Source: Trebonia sp964581815 (GTDB taxonomy: Bacteria; Actinomycetota; Actinomycetes; Streptosporangiales; Streptosporangiaceae). Taken from it: a stretch of DNA of 64,000 nt. The DNA lies in the NCBI GenBank assembly GCA_964581815.1, contig CAZORE010000020.1, positions 1-64,000 of the forward strand, written 5' to 3'. Position numbers and translations under genes: made by a program. The notes below the pieces were generated by a model. It worked only from the letters and a program-made list of their open reading frames with translations, made no database searches and had not been told where the DNA came from. Below, in pieces: positions 49,918 to 56,628 of this stretch (positions are counted from its first letter, which is position 1; the number at the start of each line of letters is the position of its first letter).

Positions 49918-50282
49918 CAGAGGCAGGTATCACCGATACTGGCGCCATTCCCGGGCTCACCGACGAGCAGGTCAAGCAGAAGACAGAGGACGTCCTCGAG
50001 GCGCTGCGCGACGTGGTCGACCCCGAGCTCGGCATCAACGTCGTCGACCTCGGCCTCATTTACGGCGTGCTGCTCGACGGCCCGGACCGCGTCACCCTCG
50101 ACATGACGCTGACCAGCGCGGCCTGCCCGCTCACCGACGTGATCGAGGAGCAGGCGGCGGAGGCGCTCAAGGACATCGTCGAGGACTTCAGCATCAACTG
50201 GGTGTGGATGCCGCCCTGGGGCCCGGAGCACATCACAGACGACGGCCGCGAGCAGCTGCGCGCCCTGGGCTTCAACATCTAG
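49914..50282 (+). CDS. sufT: SufT, MIP18/DUF59-family Fe-S maturation protein
   Basis: This 122-residue MIP18-family protein has VVDPELGINVVDLGLIYGVL near residue 33, the conserved SAACPLTDVIEEQ with Cys near residue 63, and WMPPWGPEHITDDGREQLRA at the end. SufT-type proteins help deliver clusters to apoproteins. It is the last gene of the suf operon and is followed by a GC-rich hairpin. Confidence 0.92.
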   Translation: MTEAGITDTGAIPGLTDEQVKQKTEDVLEALRDVVDPELGINVVDLGLIYGVLLDGPDRVTLDMTLTSAACPLTDVIEEQAAEALKDIVEDFSINWVWMPPWGPEHITDDGREQLRALGFNI

Positions 50283-50301
50283 GTTTTCTCCCCCAGGTCC
50301 T

Positions 50302-50349
50302 TCTTCCGCAGGCTTTCTTCCCGGGTCTTCCGCAGGCTTTCTTCCCGGG
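50302..50349. repeat. 24-bp tandem duplication
   Basis: Two adjacent identical copies of a 24-base unit (TCTTCCGCAGGC followed by TTTCTTCCCGGG) lie just after the suf operon. It is non-coding in any supported frame. Confidence 0.9.
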
Positions 50350-50364
50350 CTTCAGCCCCGTGGG

Positions 50365-50391
50365 CCCCCGCGCAACTGCGGGTCGCGGGGG
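50365..50391 (+). terminator. Probable suf operon terminator hairpin
   Basis: An 8-bp GC stem (50365-50372 / 50384-50391) with an 11-base loop lies 83 bases after sufT. No run of T follows, as is common in high-GC actinomycetes. Confidence is limited. Confidence 0.55.
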
Positions 50392-50793
50392 CGCAGGGGT
50401 GTCACCGCGCGCTCGTCGTGACCCACAAACCAGGTCCCGAAGGCGCGCGGCCGACACCCGCAGCGCCCCCGCTTCTCGTATCCCGGCAGAAATCGCCGGT
50501 TCCCGCTTCCCGGACAACTTTGTATCAGTTTCTGCTTATTTCTTCTTCCTATATCGGACGTAACGGACACAGGAATGACCGAAATCGATACAAAGTCGGG
50601 AAACTCGCAGGGCCTCGACGCGCGGGTGGCCGACCTGGGGCGGCAGGAACGAGGAAGGCCCGGTAGACGACCCCCGGTACCCGGTCCCGCGCTTCTTCGC
50701 GCTCCGCTCCGACCGGGGACCCGATCAAGCGCTGGGACGAAAAGTCGCAGTTAACCGGTTGCGTGGCCCTGACCCAGGCGTGAGACTCCCGGG

Positions 50794-51576
50794 ATGAGTT
50801 CACCGTTCCAGGATGCGCTTGAGGCACGCGACCTCGCTGGCCTGCGCGCCTGTGCGAAGGCCGACCTGCATGTGCACGCGGGGTTCGTCAGCGGGGACCG
50901 GGAGTACCTGAAGGCGGCGACGGGCCTGGACATCCGGCCCGTGGACCGGGTGCTCGCCTCGATGGACGACATGCACGCCTGGGTGCGCGACCAGGCGGGA
51001 GACCGCTTCCACCGGATGCCCGGCCGCGAAGGCGGCCGGGCTGCGCCTGAAGGCGCACGTGGGGGAGTGGGGGACCGCCGACGACGTCTGGCGGACCGTC
51101 GAGTTGCTTGANNNNNNNNNNNNNNNNNNNNNNNNNNNNNNNNNNNNNNNNNNNNNNNNNNNNNNNNNNNNNNNNNNNNNNNNNNNNNNNNNNNNNNNNN
51201 NNNNNNNNNNNACGTGGGGGAGTGGGGGACCGCCGACGACGTCTGGCGGACCGTCGAGTTGCTTGAGCTGGATGAGGTCCAGCACGGGATCGCCGCGGCC
51301 GCCTCGCCGGCGGCGATGCGGTTCCTCGCGCGGGCTGGGGTGCGGCTGAATGTATGCCCGACTTCGAACGTCATGCTCGGACGGGTCGCGCGAATCGCGG
51401 AGCATCCGATCCGCCGCCTGTTCGACGCGGGCGTCCGCGTGACGGTCGGCACTGATGACCCGCTGGTGTTCGGTACGAGCCTGTCCGGAGAGTTCCTCGC
51501 GCTGTTCGATGCTGGCCTGATGACGGCGGCGGAACTGGACGCGGTGCGACTGGAGGCACTAAGCGGTCCGCTGTGA
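50794..51576 (+). pseudogene. Adenosine deaminase-like gene, internally deleted and crossing assembly gap 3
   Basis: The N-terminal part (from ATG 50794) shows the deaminase start KADLHVHAGFVSGDREYLKA and MDDMHAWVRDQAGDRFHRM. The C-terminal part contains LKAHVGEWGTADDVW, DEVQHGIAAAASPAAM, RLNVCPTSNVMLGR and TVGTDDPLVFGTSLSGEFL, which hold the metal and catalytic residues. About 110 central residues that precede LKAHVGEWG in the family are missing, and the halves are out of frame even after the 55-bp repeat and N run are collapsed. It is either a real deletion or a misassembly beside gap 3. Confidence 0.8.
51057..51266. other. Assembly gap 3: 100 N between identical 55-bp repeats
   Basis: Bases 51057-51111 and 51212-51266 are identical, with exactly 100 N (51112-51211) between them. 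The arrangement is the same as at the other two gaps. Collapsing yields a continuous deaminase C-terminal segment. Confidence 0.93.
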
Positions 51577-51595
51577 CCGCGCTAGCACCGCCCGT

Positions 51596-51629
51596 CCGGC
51601 GGTCGGGGAGCGAAATTCCCGACCGCCGG
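51596..51629. terminator. Bidirectional terminator hairpin
   Basis: CCGGCGGTCGGG (51596-51607) and CCCGACCGCCGG (51618-51629) form a perfect 12-bp stem with a 10-base loop. It lies between convergent genes ending at 51576 and 51662. Confidence 0.82.
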
Positions 51630-51661
51630 CCAGGCCCACCGGCCGTTCCCCAGGCCGAGTT

Positions 51662-52165
51662 TTAGTCGGTCGGCTTGCGCAGCTCGACGAGGATCTCGTC
51701 CAGCTTCGCGTCCATGTCGGACCGGAGATCGCGCAGCCGCGTGTCGATCCCCTCGAACCGCTGGTCCACGGCGTCGAACCGCTGGTCCACGGCCTCGAAC
51801 CGGTGGTTCATTTCGGCGTGGACGGCGTTGAACTGGCCGTCGACCTTCTGGAACCGCATGCTCATCGTCTCGCGGAGCCCGGTCACATCGGCGCGGAACC
51901 CTGCGGTGGCTACGCCGAGTTCCTTGCGCAGGCTGTCGCCTTGGAGGTCGATAGCGGCCTTGAGGTTGGCCATGTGACCGTGAAGGCTGGCCTCAAGGGC
52001 AGCGAGGTTGACGTGCAGGCCGGCGATCGCCTCGCCGTTGGCCACGGTCTCGGCGTAATGATGGGTAGCGCCATGGGTCATGGCAGCCATCGTAGCGGGG
52101 ATTTGATGGAATACAGCGTATTCCAGGGTGGTTACGCGCTCTTCGAGCGCCTGGGGGATAGTCAT
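51662..52165 (-). CDS. Coiled-coil protein with heptad repeats
   Basis: This 167-residue protein is almost entirely helical. An N-terminal part with His-rich HGATHHYAETVAN leads to a long coiled coil. Its clearest portion is the repeated unit FEAVDQRFDAVDQRFEGIDT, from a near-repeated 21-base DNA segment (about 51735-51795). Similar phage- or prophage-associated coiled-coil proteins are known, but no function is assigned. An operator-like palindrome lies 57 bases upstream of the start. It ends facing the terminator at 51596-51629. Confidence 0.75.
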   Translation of the reverse strand: MTIPQALEERVTTLEYAVFHQIPATMAAMTHGATHHYAETVANGEAIAGLHVNLAALEASLHGHMANLKAAIDLQGDSLRKELGVATAGFRADVTGLRETMSMRFQKVDGQFNAVHAEMNHRFEAVDQRFDAVDQRFEGIDTRLRDLRSDMDAKLDEILVELRKPTD

Positions 52166-52188
52166 AGCGTCATGGTACGAGGCGCTAG

Positions 52189-52263
52189 TGGCAATTCACC
52201 GGATTTTATTAGACGTGTCGTAAATGGCAATTGGTTGCCATTTGCGTAAGCAAGAATGGCAAT
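52189..52263. promoter_or_regulatory. Palindrome and TGGCAAT repeats upstream of the coiled-coil gene
   Basis: A perfect 9-bp inverted repeat AAATGGCAA (52222-52230) / TTGCCATTT (52235-52243) has a 4-base centre. TGGCAAT occurs three times in this segment (52189, 52225, 52257), spaced 36 and 32 bases. The region is clearly less GC-rich than its surroundings. It lies 57 bases before the coiled-coil gene. The binding protein is unknown. Confidence 0.7.
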
Positions 52264-52378
52264 GATTTGCGCAATCACAGGCGACGAATGTCTGTCGCAG
52301 GAACGTCCTGGCCCGCGCACCGCGATTGTCGGGCGTCGTGACCGGGAGCCGCGCCGGTCCAGCGGCGATAAGCGTGCG

Positions 52379-53536
52379 CTAATCGCGGTCGTCGCGCTGG
52401 TAGAAGGGGCGGGTGTTGCCGGCGATCCACGTGTCGATCGCATCCGGCTCGGTCTCACCGGGGAAGATGAGGTCGACGGGGAACGGGACGCGGAGTGCGA
52501 CCGCGGCAGTGGCGTCCTCGATCGCGTCGGTGACGGCCGCCCGGGCCTGCTCGCTCGACGGGTCGTCGAGCTGGACGGAGATCAGCAGGCCCTCACCCTG
52601 CCCGGGCACGGACAGCCAGGCGCGGGAGGCCTGACGGGCAACGGGGAGCCCGCGCAGCGCGGCCCGTGTCTCGGTGAGCAGCGCGGACGGCTCGGCGGGC
52701 GGGTGACCGACGAGGAACCGGGCCCCGCTGCCAGGGGCGAGTTGCTCCATGGCCAGGGCGCCGGGCGGTGCGGTGCCGGCCAGCGCGAGGATGGCGGGGG
52801 CGGTCAGCCTGGCCAGGTAGGGCACGCACTCGGGGAAAAGCGGCAGGCCGGGTGAGCTCTCGGGGTTGATCGCCAGGCCGACGCCGGACGGCAGCCGCCG
52901 GGCCAGGCCGATGGCGGGCAGCACCACGTGCGGTACCAGCCGCGCGTCGCCCGCCCGCTGCCAGGACCGGCCGGCGGCCCCCGGGCCCGGCAGGTCTGCC
53001 CTAGCCGGGCCCGTGCCCGTCAGCTCTGCGCCGGTCACCGGGTCGAGCGCGGCCGCCGCCGCGCGGCCCGCCCAGGCGTTGAGGCGCTGCACGGAGGTGA
53101 AGCAGGGCACGAAGTCGGCGTCCTGGTAGTGGACGAGCGGCAGCCGCACCGCGGTGCCGTCGGTGAACGGCCGGTGCGGCAACGGTACCCACAGCCGGCT
53201 CGGGGCAAGCTCGGTGAGCAGGCCGGGCAGCTCGGCGGGGTTGCGCGCCGCCGCGGCCAGGGCCCGCTCGACCGCCTCGCACGAGGAGTAGCCGCCGTCC
53301 CTGGCATCGGGCGGGCCGCCCCAGGCCACGGCGCCGGGGCGGATGATCGTGGTGCCAGGACGGATGATGGTAGTGCCGTGCGCGGTTGCCGCGGGCGGCA
53401 CAATGTCTGTCAGCGGCTGGGCTGCCAACACCTCGTCTGGCAGCGGCTGCGCGTGGGGCGTGCCTTCAGGGGGTCCGGGGGGCGGGCCCCCCGGGAGAGA
53501 GCTGCCCGGACGGTCACTTGGATCGGTCGGGAGCAT
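52379..53536 (-). CDS. SseB-family (enhanced serine sensitivity) protein
   Basis: This 385-residue protein has a Pro-rich N terminus with a duplicated motif (GTTIIRPGTTIIRPG, about residue 55-70). An N-terminal SseB domain follows (about 95-190; SRLWVPLPHRPFTDGTAVRL, DADFVPCFTSVQRLNAW), and a C-terminal SseB-like domain is at about 280-370. Members are related to Salmonella SseB sequences in name only; their role is unknown and there is no secretion signal here. ATG 53536 has GAGGTAG upstream. It is divergent from the acVLRF1 gene. Confidence 0.75.
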   Translation of the reverse strand: MLPTDPSDRPGSSLPGGPPPGPPEGTPHAQPLPDEVLAAQPLTDIVPPAATAHGTTIIRPGTTIIRPGAVAWGGPPDARDGGYSSCEAVERALAAAARNPAELPGLLTELAPSRLWVPLPHRPFTDGTAVRLPLVHYQDADFVPCFTSVQRLNAWAGRAAAAALDPVTGAELTGTGPARADLPGPGAAGRSWQRAGDARLVPHVVLPAIGLARRLPSGVGLAINPESSPGLPLFPECVPYLARLTAPAILALAGTAPPGALAMEQLAPGSGARFLVGHPPAEPSALLTETRAALRGLPVARQASRAWLSVPGQGEGLLISVQLDDPSSEQARAAVTDAIEDATAAVALRVPFPVDLIFPGETEPDAIDTWIAGNTRPFYQRDDRD

Positions 53537-53622
53537 GGAAACTACCTCATTTGGTCTTGTGGACTCCGTGACGTGCGTAACGGTGGTATGCACGGTCAGT
53601 AAACAGGATAGGACAGCGTGTA

Positions 53623-54462
53623 GTGAAGAACGTCGCAGGTAGTGGCGCTAAATGGGTTGACGTTTCGGGTGCCCGATTCCCCGGCTGGATCGCCTCGTTC
53701 GCCGTCAGGCACGGCGTTCCCGCGTCCGCCGGGCCCGGCGGCGCACCGGAGAATTCGCTGATCGTGACCTGTGATACGCACTATGTGACCTTCACCGCAC
53801 CGGACGGCGCGGTCGCCGAATGCCACCCGCCGTTCCCCGAGTCGCTCGCCTGGCCCGCGCGCGGTGACCGCTCGGCGCCGGGCGCTGATGACCCGGACGT
53901 CCGCCCCGCCCCGGCCGAGATCACCGCGGCGGTCGCCGCGCACGCCGCGGTGCCCCGGTCCGTCGGCGTGCTGCTTGTCCGGCTCGGCGGGTACGCGGCC
54001 GGGGTTTTCACCGGGTACCCGCCGGCGCTCGCGGACGCCAAGGCCGGCTCCCGGCCGGTGCACGGTCGCAGCGCCGCGGGCGGCTGGTCACAGCACCGCT
54101 TCGCCCGGCGCCGGGAGAAGCAGGCGAACGAGGCGCTAGACGCCGCGGCGGACGCGGCGGTGCTCGTCTTCACCCGCTGGGAGTCGGGCGGTACGGCCAC
54201 GGTCGGGCGCCCAGGCGCGCGCCCGCCGGGCAATAGGGGCGCGGCGGCGGGTAGCGGAGTAGGACGGCTGAGCCGGCTGGACGCGGTGGTGCTCGGCGGG
54301 GACAAGCGGGCGGTCGCCGAACTGCGCGATGACCCGCGGCTCGCCCCGTACCTCGCCATGGCGACGGACCGGTTCCTGACCGTGCCCGACCCCAGGCGCG
54401 CCGTCCTGGAGGCAGCGCCGAAGGGATTCCTCGCGGTGAAGATCCGGCTGACCGAGCCGTAG
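53623..54462 (+). CDS. acVLRF1-family peptidyl-tRNA hydrolase (Vms1-like release factor homologue)
   Basis: This 279-residue protein matches the actinobacterial VLRF1 family. Its key element is the motif GGWSQHRFARRREKQANEAL (about residues 145-165), where the Gln corresponds to the catalytic Gln of eukaryotic Vms1/ANKZF1. Related features are SVGVLLVRLGGYAAGVF and LDAVVLGGDKRAVAEL. Vms1-like enzymes release nascent chains from tRNA on stalled ribosomes. GTG 53623 starts the frame. The ABC-F ATPase gene follows on the same strand about 100 bases later, which supports a role in ribosome rescue. Confidence 0.87.
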   Translation: MKNVAGSGAKWVDVSGARFPGWIASFAVRHGVPASAGPGGAPENSLIVTCDTHYVTFTAPDGAVAECHPPFPESLAWPARGDRSAPGADDPDVRPAPAEITAAVAAHAAVPRSVGVLLVRLGGYAAGVFTGYPPALADAKAGSRPVHGRSAAGGWSQHRFARRREKQANEALDAAADAAVLVFTRWESGGTATVGRPGARPPGNRGAAAGSGVGRLSRLDAVVLGGDKRAVAELRDDPRLAPYLAMATDRFLTVPDPRRAVLEAAPKGFLAVKIRLTEP

Positions 54463-54562
54463 GCCAGGGCCAAGGTGAAGCCGTCGCCGAAGCGCGCTGG
54501 GGCAGCCCCCGCGTCGGCCGGGCGACCAGGGAAACCGGGCTGGTCCGGTATCCTTGGTCATC

Positions 54563-56161
54563 ATGATCGTCGCCAGTGGCATAGAGCTGCGTGCTGGTGC
54601 CCGGCTCCTGCTGGCGGACGCGTCCTTTCAGGTCGCCGAGGGAGACCGCATCGGCCTCGTCGGCAGGAACGGCGCGGGTAAGACCACGCTCGCCAAGGTG
54701 CTCTCCGGCGCCGGCCAGCCGGCCGCGGGCAGCATCCGGCGGACCGGCACCGTCGGCTACCTTCCGCAGGACCCGCGAACCGGGGACCTGGAGACCCTCG
54801 CGCTTGACCGCATTTTGTCCGCGCGCGGCCTGGATGAGGTGCTGATCGGGATGCGCCAGGCGGAGGCGCTGATGTCGGACCCGGACCCGGCGAAGGCGGA
54901 GAAGGCGATCCGCCGTTACGGCTCGCTCAGCGACCGGCTCGCGGTGCTCGGCGGGTACGCGGCGGAGTCTGAGGCGGCCGCGATGGCCGCGTCGCTCGGG
55001 CTGCCCGACCGGGTGCTGCGCCAGCCGCTGCGTACGCTGTCCGGCGGGCAGCGCAGGCGCGTCGAGCTGGCCCGGATCCTGTTCTCCGGCGCGCAGACGC
55101 TGCTGCTCGACGAGCCGACCAACCACCTGGACGCGGACTCGATCACCTGGCTGCGCGACCACCTCAAGAACTACCGCGGCGGGCTGCTCGTCATCAGCCA
55201 CGACGTGGACCTGGTGGAGCAGGTCGTCAACAAGGTCTTCAACCTCGACGCCAACCGCTCCGTGCTCGACATCTACAACGTCGGCTGGAAGGCCTACCTC
55301 GCCCAGCGCGAGGCCGACGAGCGGCGCCGCAAGCGGGAGCGGGTCAACGCCGAGCGGCAGGCCTCCGCGCTGCAGCTGCAGGCGGCCAAGCTTGGCGCCA
55401 AGGCGACCAAGGCCAAGGCGGCGCAGAACATGGCGCGCCGCGCTGACCGGCTGCTCGCGGGCGTTGAGGCCGACCGGCAGGCCGACCGGGTCGCCCGGCT
55501 GCGGTTCCCTGAGCCGGCCTCGTGCGGCAAGACGCCGCTGACGGCGCAGGGACTGTCGAAGTCCTACGGTTCCCTGGAGGTCTTCACCGACGTGGACCTC
55601 GCCATCGACCGCGGCAGCCGGGTCGTCGTGCTCGGCCTCAACGGCGCGGGCAAGACCACCCTGCTGCGGCTGCTGGCGGGCGTGGAAGCCCCGGACACCG
55701 GAATGGTCACGCCCGGTCACGGGCTAAGGCTGGGCTATTACGCCCAGGAGCACGAGACCCTCGATACCGAGCGGTCGCTCATCGAGAACATGCGTACCGC
55801 CGCCCCGGAACTAACCGATACAGAGCAGCGGAAAGTCCTCGGCTCATTTCTCTTCTCCGGCGAGGACGTCGATAAGCCGGTCGGTGTGCTTTCCGGTGGC
55901 GAGAAGACGCGATTGGCGCTAGCGCTCCTTGTTGTTTCCGGTGCCAATGTGCTGTTGCTCGACGAGCCGACCAACAACCTGGACCCGGCGAGCCGCGAGG
56001 AGATCCTGGCCGCCCTGGCCGCGTACCGCGGCGCGATCGTGCTGGTCACCCACGACGAGGGCGCGGTCGACGCGCTTTCTCCGCAGCGGGTGATTGTGCT
56101 GCCGGAGGGAACAGAGGACACCTGGTCCGCCGATTTCGCCGACCTAGTCGCTCTCGCCTGA
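54563..56161 (+). CDS. ABC-F family ATPase (ribosome-associated)
   Basis: This 532-residue protein has two ABC cassettes without membrane segments. The first has Walker A GRNGAGKTTLAKVL, signature LSGGQRRRVELARIL and Walker B LLLDEPTNHLDADS. The second has Walker A GLNGAGKTTLLRLL, signature LSGGEKTRLALALL and LLLDEPTNNLDPAS. The linker of about 75 residues (from LAQREADERRRKRERVNAER) is Arg/Lys/Ala-rich and would be the tRNA-interacting arm. ABC-F proteins resolve stalled ribosomes or protect against antibiotics. ATG 54563 fits the N-terminal strand. It follows the acVLRF1 gene, suggesting a rescue pair. Confidence 0.92.
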   Translation: MIVASGIELRAGARLLLADASFQVAEGDRIGLVGRNGAGKTTLAKVLSGAGQPAAGSIRRTGTVGYLPQDPRTGDLETLALDRILSARGLDEVLIGMRQAEALMSDPDPAKAEKAIRRYGSLSDRLAVLGGYAAESEAAAMAASLGLPDRVLRQPLRTLSGGQRRRVELARILFSGAQTLLLDEPTNHLDADSITWLRDHLKNYRGGLLVISHDVDLVEQVVNKVFNLDANRSVLDIYNVGWKAYLAQREADERRRKRERVNAERQASALQLQAAKLGAKATKAKAAQNMARRADRLLAGVEADRQADRVARLRFPEPASCGKTPLTAQGLSKSYGSLEVFTDVDLAIDRGSRVVVLGLNGAGKTTLLRLLAGVEAPDTGMVTPGHGLRLGYYAQEHETLDTERSLIENMRTAAPELTDTEQRKVLGSFLFSGEDVDKPVGVLSGGEKTRLALALLVVSGANVLLLDEPTNNLDPASREEILAALAAYRGAIVLVTHDEGAVDALSPQRVIVLPEGTEDTWSADFADLVALA

Positions 56162-56262
56162 CCCGCCAGCGCCATTGCGCGTGCCGCCGATTGGCGGTCC
56201 ACCCTGCTATGACAGTCAACTATCACTCGGTCAGCTGTGGCCAACCGGCCCCCGATAGGTGA

Positions 56263-56291
56263 TCATTGCGTTAGGGGAAGTAACGCAATGA
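56263..56291. promoter_or_regulatory. 11-bp inverted repeat upstream of the small HTH gene
   Basis: TCATTGCGTTA (56263-56273) and TAACGCAATGA (56281-56291) form a perfect dyad with a 7-base centre, 25 bases before GTG 56317. It may be the operator of that HTH protein, or a terminator of the ABC-F gene; no T-run follows, so the operator reading is preferred. Confidence 0.65.
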
Positions 56292-56316
56292 GTGCTAGAC
56301 CTTACGGGAGGTAAAG

Positions 56317-56526
56317 GTGGCCGACACGGCGACGATCCGGAAAGGAACCCGGGTCACCGGCGCGGACCGCAGCAAGCTGGCGACTGACCTGAAGGCCCGT
56401 TACGACGCCGGTGAGTCCATCCGGTCGCTGGCGACCGCGACCGGGCGGTCCTACGGCTTCATCCACCGCATCCTCACCGAGACCGGGGTCGCGTTGCGCG
56501 GCCGGGGCGGCGCCACCAAGAGGTAG
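56317..56526 (+). CDS. Small helix-turn-helix DNA-binding protein
   Basis: This 69-residue protein is almost entirely a helix-turn-helix: RSKLATDLKARYDAGESIRS, then LATATGRSYGFIHRILTETG, followed by the conserved tail VALRGRGGATKR. I recall near-identical small regulators in Streptomyces and relatives. Targets are unknown. GTG 56317 has GGGAGGT 4 bases upstream. An inverted repeat sits just before it, suggesting autoregulation. Confidence 0.87.
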   Translation: MADTATIRKGTRVTGADRSKLATDLKARYDAGESIRSLATATGRSYGFIHRILTETGVALRGRGGATKR

Positions 56527-56628
56527 CGCGGGCGGGTACGGCCGCGCCTGGCAAGCGCGGGCAAGGGACCGTTCGCCCACCGAAAAACCGTGACAATGCC
56601 ACATCATCGGGGAACTATCATCGGGTGA

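Larger units (their letters stand above)
50283..50793. other. Long intergenic region after suf: tandem repeat, hairpin, AT-rich block
   Basis: It holds a 24-bp tandem duplication (50302-50325 and 50326-50349). A GC hairpin CCCCCGCG (50365-50372) / CGCGGGGG (50384-50391), probably the suf terminator though without a U-tract, follows. A perfect 10-bp inverted repeat ACTTTGTATC (50517-50526) / GATACAAAGT (50587-50596) encloses 60 AT-richer bases. A 59-codon frame at 50575-50754 has weak ribosome-binding support and no known family. The AT-rich block may hold the promoter of the next gene. Confidence 0.6.

Noticed and set aside
54170..55720. A long minus-strand frame antisense to the ABC-F and acVLRF1 genes
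   Set aside because: Both plus-strand proteins have full domain motifs; the antisense frame has none.
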